A stretch of 64,000 nucleotides of DNA from Dactylosporangium aurantiacum (GTDB taxonomy: Bacteria > Actinomycetota > Actinomycetes > Mycobacteriales > Micromonosporaceae): assembly GCF_000716715.1 (NCBI RefSeq), contig NZ_JNYJ01000002.1:248001-312000 (forward strand). Direction: 5' to 3'. The notes under the pieces are model-generated. The model did no database searches, was not told the origin of the DNA, and worked only from the letters and a program-made list of their open reading frames with translations. Positions 17,725 to 25,360 of the stretch are shown here, one piece after another (position 1 is the first letter of the stretch; the number at the start of each line of letters is the position of its first letter). The translations under genes and the position numbers were made by a program.

Positions 17725-18369
17725 TCAGCGGAGGATCGTGCTGGTGAGCGTGTCGATGATCCATTGCTCCCATTGGGCGGGTGACCAGCCCCGGTCGACG
17801 GTGCACAGCTGGTAGACCTCGATGCTGATGAGGCAGTAGACGATGCCGGCGGCGCGGTCCACGGTCAGGTCCGGCCCCAGGAAGTGCCTGTCGGCGAGGT
17901 GCTGAACGACCGTGCGCTGCGCCGTGTAGCGCTGTGCCATGTTGGTCTGCCACTGCGCGGCCATCTCCGGATCGCTGCCGGCGGCGTCGCGCACGATTTT
18001 CATGATCGGGGCAATCCGGCCGAAGACGGTGCGCGCGTTGCGGACCCAGATCGCCAGTGCTTGCGGGCCGTCCGATGCGTCGCGCAGGCGTTGGGTCCAG
18101 GGCCTGTCCAGCAACGGCACCGGCTTGTCGTCGCCGACCGCCAGGACGTCGACGACCTCCTTGAGCACGGTCGCCTTGTTGCCGAAGTGGAAGTACAGCG
18201 TCTGCACCGAGATGCCGGCGGCCTTGGCGATCTGGTCGAGCGTCGTGGCCGAGTAGCCGTGACTGAGGAACAGCGTTGTGGCGTGGTCGATGACCCGGCG
18301 GCGGGTGGCGCGAGCCTGTTCCGCGCGCCGTGTGCCAGGTTGACGGTTTCGCTTGACACCTTCACTCAT
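17725..18369 (-). CDS. TetR-family transcriptional regulator
   Basis: 214-aa repressor. The N-terminal TetR helix-turn-helix spans residues about 22-68 (RRVIDHATTLFLSHGYSAT, then IAKAAGISVQTLYFHFGNK); the rest is the variable ligand and dimer domain. It is divergent from a VOC-family gene, and two 23-bp direct repeats begin at its own start codon, so it probably represses both itself and the VOC gene. The ligand is unknown. Confidence 0.93.
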   Translation of the reverse strand: MSEGVKRNRQPGTRRAEQARATRRRVIDHATTLFLSHGYSATTLDQIAKAAGISVQTLYFHFGNKATVLKEVVDVLAVGDDKPVPLLDRPWTQRLRDASDGPQALAIWVRNARTVFGRIAPIMKIVRDAAGSDPEMAAQWQTNMAQRYTAQRTVVQHLADRHFLGPDLTVDRAAGIVYCLISIEVYQLCTVDRGWSPAQWEQWIIDTLTSTILR

Positions 18370-18413
18370 TCGCTAGAGTTTACTGTAGCAATTCGCTATA
18401 GTTCACTTCAGCA
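18368..18413. promoter_or_regulatory. Tandem 23-bp operator repeats between tetR-like and VOC genes
   Basis: Two adjacent copies (18368-18390 and 18391-18413) share 19 of 23 bases. Each begins ATTCGCTA and ends AGCA, and each has internal GCTA...TAGC-type symmetry (imperfect in copy 2). They fill the promoter zone of both divergent genes, and copy 2 contains TATAGT, a good -10. This is what TetR operators look like. Confidence 0.6.
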
Positions 18414-18434
18414 AAACGACCTCTCGGAGATGTC

Positions 18435-18845
18435 ATGGATACGGCGATCAACGGCTTCCATCACGTCAAGCTTCCGGTCACCGACCCGGTGCGCAGCCGG
18501 GACTGGTACGCGCGGGTGCTCGGGCTGCGGACCCACCTCGAGTTCGTGGAGGAGGGTGAGCTGATGGGGGTGGCGATGCGGGACCCAGGCGACAGCATCG
18601 AGCTGGCCCTGCGCCGCGATCCGGCACGCGCGGCCGTGCTGGCCGGGTTCGACCCGCTCGCCCTGCAACTGCCCACACCGGCCGCGCTGGACGGGTGGCA
18701 GCGGCATTTCGAGGACCTCGGTGAGCCGCACGGCGGGATCGTCACCGGGCGCATGGGCCGGGTCCTCGTCGGCCTGCACGACCCGGACGGTATCGAGGTG
18801 CGCCTCTACCTGCCGGCCGAGGCGTCGTCACGTGGTGCGCCGTGA
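18435..18845 (+). CDS. VOC-family (glyoxalase/bleomycin-resistance-type) protein
   Basis: 136-aa vicinal-oxygen-chelate fold protein: two beta-alpha-beta-beta-beta units starting FHHVKLPVTDPVRSRDWYARVLG and ending HDPDGIEVRLYLP. It could be a small-molecule-modifying metalloenzyme or a binding-type resistance protein. The His in the first strand and Glu in the last (GIEVRLY) match metal-ligand positions. Control by the adjacent TetR regulator suggests induction by the compound it acts on. Confidence 0.88.
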   Translation: MDTAINGFHHVKLPVTDPVRSRDWYARVLGLRTHLEFVEEGELMGVAMRDPGDSIELALRRDPARAAVLAGFDPLALQLPTPAALDGWQRHFEDLGEPHGGIVTGRMGRVLVGLHDPDGIEVRLYLPAEASSRGAP

Positions 18846-19159
18846 ACCTCGACGCAATGGCGTGCCGCATCCTCAGCGGTGCCCGATGACGCAATCGACG
18901 GAACCCGCCGGGCGGCCTGCCGCTGCCGCTGCCGCCGTCGACCGGCAATGCGCCCGCGGGCCACCGTGGTTTCGCGTACCAAGGTTGGGAGATCGCTTTG
19001 GCCGGACCGGGTGAGCCGACCATGTTCACGGTCCGCTGGTCGCGGTTGCACCGTCTTGCGTGCCGTGTCCGGCGGCAGTACTGATGCCCGGTTCGCTCGC
19101 CGGGCGGCATGCTCACAGCACCGCGCTGAGTTCGCCCACCGGTTCCCTGGAGGTGCACG
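18846..19159. other. Gene-free stretch upstream of the membrane/Hsp70-WD40 operon
   Basis: Frames here are Arg/Ala-rich shadows. One short plus-strand frame reads AYQGWEIALAGPGEPTMF and could be a gene relic, but nothing supports it. The operon promoter should lie here. Confidence 0.35.
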
Positions 19160-20410
19160 TTGCAACAGCGTTCTGAGACGATCCCGTCGGCCTTGGCCGA
19201 CAGAGCGGCCCTGGTCCGGCGTACGGAGTGGTGGCTGATCCATCAGGGTCTGCCGAAGTTCGTGACGAGGCAGACGTTGCGCACCCACACCCTGCCGCGC
19301 ATGTTCCCGCTGCTGCTGCTCGTCCTGCTCCTCATGGTCGTCCCCATCGAGGACTGGCGCACGGCGGTCGCCGTGGCCACCGTTGTGCCCGCGGCGATCT
19401 GGTTGATCGTCACCCGGGCCGGGCGGCGGCCGCCGCCGGTACTACCGCGCTGGCTGGCGGTACTGCTCGTCGGCGGCTACGTGGCGGCGCCGATGGGCCT
19501 GGCGTCGCTTGGTGTCGCGCTGGACCCCGGCGCGTTCGGTGTCACGCCCGGCGCGGTGGGCCAGGCCGAGGTCGCCTTGAGGATGGCACTGAGCCTCGCC
19601 CTGATCGTCGCGGTCGCCAACGTTTGCACCCGCTACGGCGTGGTGTCGCTGGTGCTGCACTCGCTCCGGCACCTGGTCGGGGACCTGCGCAACAGCTTCG
19701 GTCTGCTCGGCCGGGCGCTGCCGACCCTGCTGTTCATCATCATCTTCCTGTTCTTCACCGCCGACATCTGGGTGCTGGCCAGTCACCTGTCCACGCGGCG
19801 GCTCGTCGCGACGCTGGCCGTCTTCACCGCGGTCACGTTCTTCGCGATCGCTGCCCGGCTGCGTGAGGAGCTCAACGCCATCGAGCAGTCCACCGCCCCC
19901 GACCGGCTCGTCGCCGCCTGCGCGCGGACCCCGCTGGAGGCGGTCGCACCGGACCTGGCCCCCGTTGCCCGGCTCACCGGGCTGCGTCGCACCGAGATGC
20001 TCAACATCCTGTTCATCCTCGGCACCCGCCAGCTCATCCGCGCCGCCGTCGTCGGCGTCGCGGTGTTCGCGTTCTTCATCGTCTTCGGGCTCATCGCCGT
20101 CAACCCCGACACCGCCAAACAATGGATCGGCGCCGATCCCGAAGCGTCCGGCCTGGTCCACGCCGTACCGGCGACGATGGTGACGGTGGCGGTGCTGCTG
20201 GCCGGGTTCAGCGTCATGTACTTCGCGGTGTCCTCGATGACTGACAGCGAGTACCGCCAGCGGTACTTCGCCGGCATCCTGGGCGACATCAGTCGCGTCA
20301 TCGCCGTCCGCGCCGTCTACCTGGCCCTGCAGCACCTGCCCGCACCGGACCCGCCGACGATCGACACCGCGACCACCCAACGCCTCTGGAGCGGATCGGC
20401 GGCGCAATGA
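19160..20410 (+). CDS. Polytopic membrane protein, operon partner of the Hsp70-WD40 protein
   Basis: 416-aa integral membrane protein starting at TTG 19160 with GGAGGTG eight bases before. Hydrophobic segments include MFPLLLLVLLLMVVPI, LPTLLFIIIFLFFTADIW, VVGVAVFAFFIVFGLIAV and ATMVTVAVLLAGFSVMYF. A long cytoplasmic-type loop lies near residues 240-290. I do not recognise the family. Its stop overlaps the next start (ATGA), so the two proteins are probably made in fixed ratio and may form one membrane complex. Confidence 0.8.
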   Translation: MQQRSETIPSALADRAALVRRTEWWLIHQGLPKFVTRQTLRTHTLPRMFPLLLLVLLLMVVPIEDWRTAVAVATVVPAAIWLIVTRAGRRPPPVLPRWLAVLLVGGYVAAPMGLASLGVALDPGAFGVTPGAVGQAEVALRMALSLALIVAVANVCTRYGVVSLVLHSLRHLVGDLRNSFGLLGRALPTLLFIIIFLFFTADIWVLASHLSTRRLVATLAVFTAVTFFAIAARLREELNAIEQSTAPDRLVAACARTPLEAVAPDLAPVARLTGLRRTEMLNILFILGTRQLIRAAVVGVAVFAFFIVFGLIAVNPDTAKQWIGADPEASGLVHAVPATMVTVAVLLAGFSVMYFAVSSMTDSEYRQRYFAGILGDISRVIAVRAVYLALQHLPAPDPPTIDTATTQRLWSGSAAQ

Positions 20411-22854
20411 GCGAGCCGACGACACCACGACACACCACACCGACCGGCGGCTCCCGGGTCGGCATCGACTTCGGTACCTCCAGCACCGTGGCCGTCCTGC
20501 AGCGACCCGATGGCTCGTGCACCCAGCTGCTGTTCGGCGCATCGCCGCTGCTGCCCTCCGCCGTATTCGCCACCCCGGACGCGACCCTGCTCACCGGCGA
20601 CGACGCCGAACAGGCCGCCGCCACCGAGCCCGCCGGGTTCGAACCGAACCCGAAACGCCGCATCGACGACGGCACCGTCTGGCTCGGCGAACGCGAGCTC
20701 CCGGTCACCGACCTGATCGGCGCGGTACTCGCCCGGGTCATCCACGAAGCACACCGGGTCGCCGCCGGCCCCATCAGCGAGGTCGTGCTGACCCACCCGG
20801 CCAGCTGGAGCGCCACCCGCCTGGCCGTGCTCGTCGAGGCCGCCACACGCTGCGGCAACAGCGATGTGCGGCTGGTTGCGGAGCCGGTCGCGGCGGCCGC
20901 CTACTTCACCACGGTGCTGGGCCGGTACCTGCGCCCCGGTCAGTGCCTGCTCGTCTACGACCTCGGCGCCGGCACCTTCGACGTCAGCGTCGTGCGGCGG
21001 ACCTCCGGCGGGTACGACGTCGTCGCCGCAGACGGCCTGCCCGACGTCGGCGGCCTCGATCTGGACGCCGCCGTCATCGACCACGTGCGCACGCTCAACC
21101 CCGGCGGCGCCGACGCGTGGGGACGGCTCGACTGGCCGCAGACCCCGGCGGACCGTCGGGCCCACCATGCTCTGTGGCGGCACGCCCGGGCTACCCGGGA
21201 ACGGTTGTCCCGCCACGCCACCGCCGACCTGCACGTGCCACTGCTGGACGCGGACCTGCACCTGACCCGCGACGAGTTCGACAAGGTCGCCCGAGCGCAT
21301 CTGGAACGCACCGTCGAGCTCACCGTGGCCACGCTGCGGGCGACCGACACCGCGCCGCAGCACCTCGCCGGGGTGCTGCTTGTGGGTGGCGCCAGCCGGA
21401 CACCGCTCGCCGCAACCCTGCTGCACCGCGCGCTGCGCCACCCGCCGACCGCGATCGACGAACCGGAACTCGTGGTCGCCAAGGGCAGCCTGCACAGCCG
21501 GACGGCGGCACCGCCGAGCGCCCCGACGGTCCCGGCTCCGGCCGTCCCCGCCGCCCGCAGGCACCCTTCCCCGATTCCCGCCGCATCCGGCACCGCCGAG
21601 CCCACCGTAGAACCCACGGCCAAGCCCACCTTCGCAGCCGACGCCGGGGTCGACGCCTGGGTCGCCGCACCGATGCCACCGGCTGCGGTGGCGACCCCGG
21701 CACCGCCGTCCGAGCCAGTGGCGACCCGGGCCGCCGCGCCCGCCGTGGCGGCCGGGAGCGCTCCGATAGCAACCGCATCCCGACGCCGGCGACGTCGGAT
21801 GATCGTGGCTGCGGCCGTTACCGTTGCGGCGATCGCGGCGACCGCCGTGATCATCGTCTGGCAGCGGGACACCGACCCACCGCGACGGCAGGCCACCGGC
21901 GGATCGCCTGCAGCGGCCGTGTCGGTATCGGCGAGCGCGCAGCCGACTCGCTGGCAGGCCGTCACGACGCTGACCGGCCACCGCGGCGAGGTCTTCGCCG
22001 TGGCGTTCAGCCCGGACGGCAGCCGCATCGCCACCGCGGGAGTCGACGGCACGGTCCGGCTCTGGGACATTACGGGCACCGCGTCCCGACCGCCACTCAC
22101 CAGCGATCAGCCCGTCCACGCAGTCGCCTTCAACCGCGTCACCGGCATGCTGGCCGGCGCCGGCGCGGCCAACACCATCCAACTGTGGAACCCCATCTCC
22201 GGCGAGCCAATGGGCCGCGCGCGGTCCGGTCACAGCGACACGGTGCTGGCGCTGGCGTATAACCGCGACGGCAGCGTCCTTGCCAGCGCCGGCTCAGACC
22301 GCACGGTGCGGCTGTGGAACGGTGTCACCGGCGAGCCGATCGGTCGGCCGATCACCGGTCACGGCGACTACTGGGTGTGGACCGTCGCGTTCAGCCCCGA
22401 CGGCGGCACCCTGGCCAGCGGCGGTGCGGACGACACCATCCGGCTGTGGAACCCTGCCACCGGCAGACCGGTCGGTGAGCCTCTCACCGGCCACACCGAC
22501 TCGCTGCTGTCCGTCGCGTACAACCACGACGGCACCGTCCTGGCCAGCGGCAGCGCCGACGCCACCGTGCGGCTGTGGAACCCTGCCACCGGCAGACCGG
22601 TCGGTGAGCCTCTCACCGGCCACACCGGCGCCGTCTGGAGCGTGGCCTACCGGCCCGGCGGTAGCATCCTGGCCAGTGGCGGTGCCGACCGCACCGTGCG
22701 GCTGTGGGACACCGCCACCGGCAGACCGGTCGGCGAACCACTGACCGGCCACACCGACGAGGTCCGAGCCGTCGCGTTCAACCAGGACGGCACCCTGCTC
22801 GCCTCCGCTAGCGACGACGGCACGGTCCGGCTCTGGCAGGCCCGACAACCCTGA
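20407..22854 (+). CDS. Membrane-anchored Hsp70 ATPase-WD40 fusion protein
   Basis: 815-aa fusion. Residues about 17-365 are an Hsp70/actin-fold ATPase: GIDFGTSSTVAVL (phosphate 1), LVYDLGAGTFDVSVV (phosphate 2) and GVLLVGGASRTPL (adenosine). The Hsp70 substrate-binding domain is absent. A Pro/Ala-rich linker runs to about 455, then RRRRRR precedes one membrane helix (MIVAAAVTVAAIAATAVIIVW). Residues about 505-815 are seven WD40 blades (GHxxxVxxVAFxxDGxxLASxxxDxTVRLW), which would lie outside the membrane if the Arg cluster stays inside. The arrangement recalls receptor kinases with external propellers. Partner: the overlapping membrane protein. Function unknown. Confidence 0.87.
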   Translation: MSEPTTPRHTTPTGGSRVGIDFGTSSTVAVLQRPDGSCTQLLFGASPLLPSAVFATPDATLLTGDDAEQAAATEPAGFEPNPKRRIDDGTVWLGERELPVTDLIGAVLARVIHEAHRVAAGPISEVVLTHPASWSATRLAVLVEAATRCGNSDVRLVAEPVAAAAYFTTVLGRYLRPGQCLLVYDLGAGTFDVSVVRRTSGGYDVVAADGLPDVGGLDLDAAVIDHVRTLNPGGADAWGRLDWPQTPADRRAHHALWRHARATRERLSRHATADLHVPLLDADLHLTRDEFDKVARAHLERTVELTVATLRATDTAPQHLAGVLLVGGASRTPLAATLLHRALRHPPTAIDEPELVVAKGSLHSRTAAPPSAPTVPAPAVPAARRHPSPIPAASGTAEPTVEPTAKPTFAADAGVDAWVAAPMPPAAVATPAPPSEPVATRAAAPAVAAGSAPIATASRRRRRRMIVAAAVTVAAIAATAVIIVWQRDTDPPRRQATGGSPAAAVSVSASAQPTRWQAVTTLTGHRGEVFAVAFSPDGSRIATAGVDGTVRLWDITGTASRPPLTSDQPVHAVAFNRVTGMLAGAGAANTIQLWNPISGEPMGRARSGHSDTVLALAYNRDGSVLASAGSDRTVRLWNGVTGEPIGRPITGHGDYWVWTVAFSPDGGTLASGGADDTIRLWNPATGRPVGEPLTGHTDSLLSVAYNHDGTVLASGSADATVRLWNPATGRPVGEPLTGHTGAVWSVAYRPGGSILASGGADRTVRLWDTATGRPVGEPLTGHTDEVRAVAFNQDGTLLASASDDGTVRLWQARQP
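22441..22627. repeat. 58-bp exact DNA repeat inside the WD40 region
   Basis: Bases 22441-22498 and 22570-22627 are identical, offset by 129 bases (43 codons, one blade). The surrounding blades differ, so this marks a recent blade duplication or gene conversion. Confidence 0.85.
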
Positions 22855-22888
22855 CCAGGCCGTCCTGTCGGCCACCGCACCCGACAAC

Positions 22889-23459
22889 TCAGCGACCGAA
22901 CCCCGCCTCCCGGGCCCGGATGATGGCTTCCGCTCGCCCCGCGACCTGCAGCTTTGTGAAAATCGCCGACGTGTGGTTGCCGACGTTCTTGGCCCACAGA
23001 CCAAGACGGCCGGCGATGGCGGCGTTGGTCAGGCCGCCCGCGACGAGGTCGAGCACCTCTCGTTCGCGGGGGCCGAGTTCGGTGAACGCCGGTTGTGCGG
23101 CCGGCCGGGGCGGTGAAGTATCGCAGGCGGACGCTGCGCAGCAACATCCCGACATAGCCGGCGACCGCGGTCGGCTGCCGGTCGGCGTGCGGATCGTCGT
23201 CAGCTGGTCCGCCGACCACGATCAGGGTATCGACCGGTTCGCCGTGGTATGGGATCGGCATCTCCAGCCGCACGGTACGCGCCGCGCGGCCGGCGGGTAC
23301 GCCGTCCGCGGGGCGTGGCCACGCCCCCGCCGGGACGGCCGGTGCCGTGCTTGCGGGCCGGATCTCGACCTGGTCCGCGCCGAGGCCGGTGGCGAGGAGC
23401 CGGGCCGCTCGTCGAGGACGGTCGGCCGTTTGGATGCTCGACAAGCTCAACACGCTCAT
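22889..23459 (-). pseudogene. Frameshifted LuxR-type regulator
   Basis: The last 75 codons encode a clean LuxR/FixJ helix-turn-helix (LGPREREVLDLVAGGLTNAAIAGRLGL, NHTSAIFTKLQ). In another frame upstream comes MSVLSLSSIQTADRPRRAARLLATG, VRLEMPIPYHGEPVDTLIVVG and AGYVGMLLRSVRLRYF, a plausible sensor half. The two join only if a frameshift near 23,095-23,117 is allowed. It may be a real pseudogene or a sequence error; the convergent Hsp70-WD40 gene is intact. Confidence 0.5.
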
Positions 23460-23774
23460 CGACGACTCGAAGTAGAGGCCGAGCACCGGCCGGGGATGTG
23501 CCCCGGCCGGCCGAGCCGTCGCAGCGGTCGAGGTCAACGCGGCTCCGCGCTCGCCCCTGTCGCCGAGAACCGGATCGAGGCACCCTGGATCCGCCGGTCC
23601 GGCGAATTCGCCGGTTCGGGCTGGAGCCGGATGGCGGCACGCCCACGGATTGGTTCTGAGCTCGGTGTGAACACGCGCCGATCGGCTCGACTCACACTCA
23701 GCGCCTTGGTCGGCTCCTTCTCCAGATCAGGACGGCCTCTTTGGTGAGCGAGCGGCATGCTTCGGAGGTGTTGG
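23460..23774. other. Gene-free stretch before the serine recombinase
   Basis: No supported gene. Only low-complexity Arg/Pro/Gly frames are present on both strands. It may contain the recombinase promoter and its old attachment site, but no repeat was recognised. Confidence 0.3.
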
Positions 23775-25125
23775 GTGAGTCAGTCCCGGTCGGTGGAGCG
23801 GTCGCGCCGGCGACGACCTGATGAGCTTGGGCTGTTGCGGTTCGCGTTCTACGGTCGGGTGTCCACGGCCGACTTCCAGGAGCGGGATTCGTCGCGGCGG
23901 TGGCAGCGGGATGTCGCCGAAGACCTCGTCGACGGTCACGGCCGGATCGTGGCCGAGTTCTTCGACGTCGATCGGAGTCGGCGGCTGCCGTGGCGGGATC
24001 GGCCGCAGGCGGCATTGTTGCCGGCGGCGATCGCTGACCCGGGCCGTGGCTTCGATGCGGTGGTAGTGGGGGAGTACGAGCGGACGTTCTACGGCGATCA
24101 GGTGTTGTCGTTGCTGCCGTTCCTGCAACGTCACGGTGTGCAACTGTGGTTGCCGGAGGCGCACGGCCCGGTCGATCCCGGTGAGCCGGCGCACCGGGCG
24201 TTGCTGATGCTGCTCGGGGCGCAGTCGAAGCGGGAGGTGTTGCGGGCGCGTTCGCGTGCGCTGGCGGCGATACGGGCGCAGATCCGTGACGAGGGCCGGT
24301 TCCTCGGCGGCCGGCCGTTGCACGGGTACCGGCTTGTGGACGCCGGCCCGCGTCCGAACCCGATGCATGCGAAGTGGGGTCGGCGGTTGCGGCGGCACGA
24401 CGTCGATCCGGTGACCGCGCCGACGGTGCGGCGGATCTTCGCGGAGCGGCTGCGAGGCAGCAGTGTGTCGCGGATCGCTGCGATGCGGAACGCGGACGGG
24501 GTGCCGTGCCCGTCGCAGGCCGATCCGGGCCGCAACCGTCACCGGGCCGGGGATGGGTGGGGTTTGACGACGGTGCAGGCGATCCTGGCGAACGTGAAGT
24601 ACACCGGGCGGCAGGTCTGGAACCGGCAGCCCGCGCATCACACGCCGGCGGGCCTGCCGGGACCGTTCAAGACGCAGCGGTGGGCCAGGACGAGCGATTG
24701 GGTGATGTCCAAGCAGCTGGCCCATCCGGTGCTGGTGTCGGAGGCTGACTTCATCGCGGCGCAGGAGATCACCGCGCTGCCCGCCCCGGCGTGTGGCGGT
24801 GTCCGGAGATATCAGCTGGTCGGCTTACTGCGCTGTGGACTGTGCCGCCGTCGGATGGAGTCCTGCTGGTCGCACGGGCGGCCGGCGTACCGCTGCAAGC
24901 ACCGTCATTCCAGTGCACGGCCCAAGGGGCACGGGCCGGTTGCGGAACCTCTACGTCCGAGAGGACCGAATGATCGTGGCCCTTCGCGCGCTACTGCACG
25001 AGCAGCAGAACGAGGACCCTGAAGGTCAGCCGGTCTGGATGCTCGCCCGCCATCTTCGCGAGCACCAGCTCGTGGTGTCCTGCAGCGAGACTTCCTGCCT
25101 GGTTCAGGCGGAATATTCGAATTAA
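23775..25125 (+). pseudogene. Large serine recombinase, frameshifted near its 3' end
   Basis: The GTG at 23775 has GGAGG six bases before. The catalytic domain begins FAFYGRVSTADFQE (nucleophile Ser about residue 30) and continues through VVVGEYERTFYGD and LMLLGAQSKRE. A recombinase domain (GYRLVDAG, APTVRRIFAERLRG, ILANVKYTGRQVWN) and a zinc ribbon (CGLCRRRMES, YRCKHRH) follow. The catalytic frame then stops at 25022 with nonsense residues. The expected C-terminus (RNLYVREDRMIVALRALL) is in another frame ending at 25125. A single-base indel near 24,920-24,940 explains this. The catalytic part is intact, so residual activity is possible. It ends just outside the left island boundary. Confidence 0.65.
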
Positions 25126-25162
25126 CCCTCCTGCGCGGAGATGTCTGCGCGCAGGGGCTAAC

Positions 25163-25190
25163 GTGTCGAAGGGGGGATGTGAACCCCCAC
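25163..25190. repeat. Distal attachment-site copy (tRNA-Leu 3'-end duplicate)
   Basis: 28 bases match the 3' end of tRNA-Leu(GAG) at 57677-57704 with 26 identities. The segment covers the discriminator, the acceptor 3' strand and the whole T arm. The two mismatches (TG for CT) fall in the T loop. No other tRNA parts follow, so this is an att duplicate and not a tRNA gene. Confidence 0.8.
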
Positions 25191-25198
25191 CCATAGCA

Positions 25199-25217
25199 CC
25201 CCTGCACGAAACAGGGG
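25199..25217. terminator. Hairpin just inside the left island end
   Basis: CCCCTG (25199-25204) pairs with CAGGGG (25212-25217) around a seven-base loop, followed by TTC. It could end transcription entering the island from the serine recombinase side. Confidence 0.4.
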
Positions 25218-25225
25218 TTCATGCG

Positions 25226-25254
25226 TTGACAATATGGAATCTGCTCCGTTCGAT
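25226..25254 (+). promoter_or_regulatory. Possible promoter for the first island gene
   Basis: TTGACA at 25226-25231 and TTCGAT at 25249-25254 are 17 bases apart in a locally AT-richer stretch, about 100 bases before the gene at 25361. A TAGTCT seven bases before the GTG could instead serve a leaderless transcript. Confidence 0.35.
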
Positions 25255-25360
25255 CAACAGTCTAATCCCTCTGTGTGCAGACCGGTTTCGACAGATAGAC
25301 GACGAAGCGGAGGCGGTCCGGCGGCAGCTTCGCAGAGTTGCGTGCGGCTAGTCTGCCGAC

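Noticed and set aside
19442..20542. Minus-strand Asp/Gly/Arg-rich frame opposite the polytopic membrane protein
   Set aside because: Antisense shadow of a clear membrane protein with a good RBS and coupled downstream gene.
20317..22233. Minus-strand Gly/Arg-rich open frame
   Set aside because: Antisense to the Hsp70-WD40 gene; Gly/Arg runs reflect GC codon bias only.
25163..25240. A second tRNA gene at the left att copy
   Set aside because: Only the T arm and acceptor 3' strand are present; no anticodon arm, D arm or 5' acceptor strand follows.
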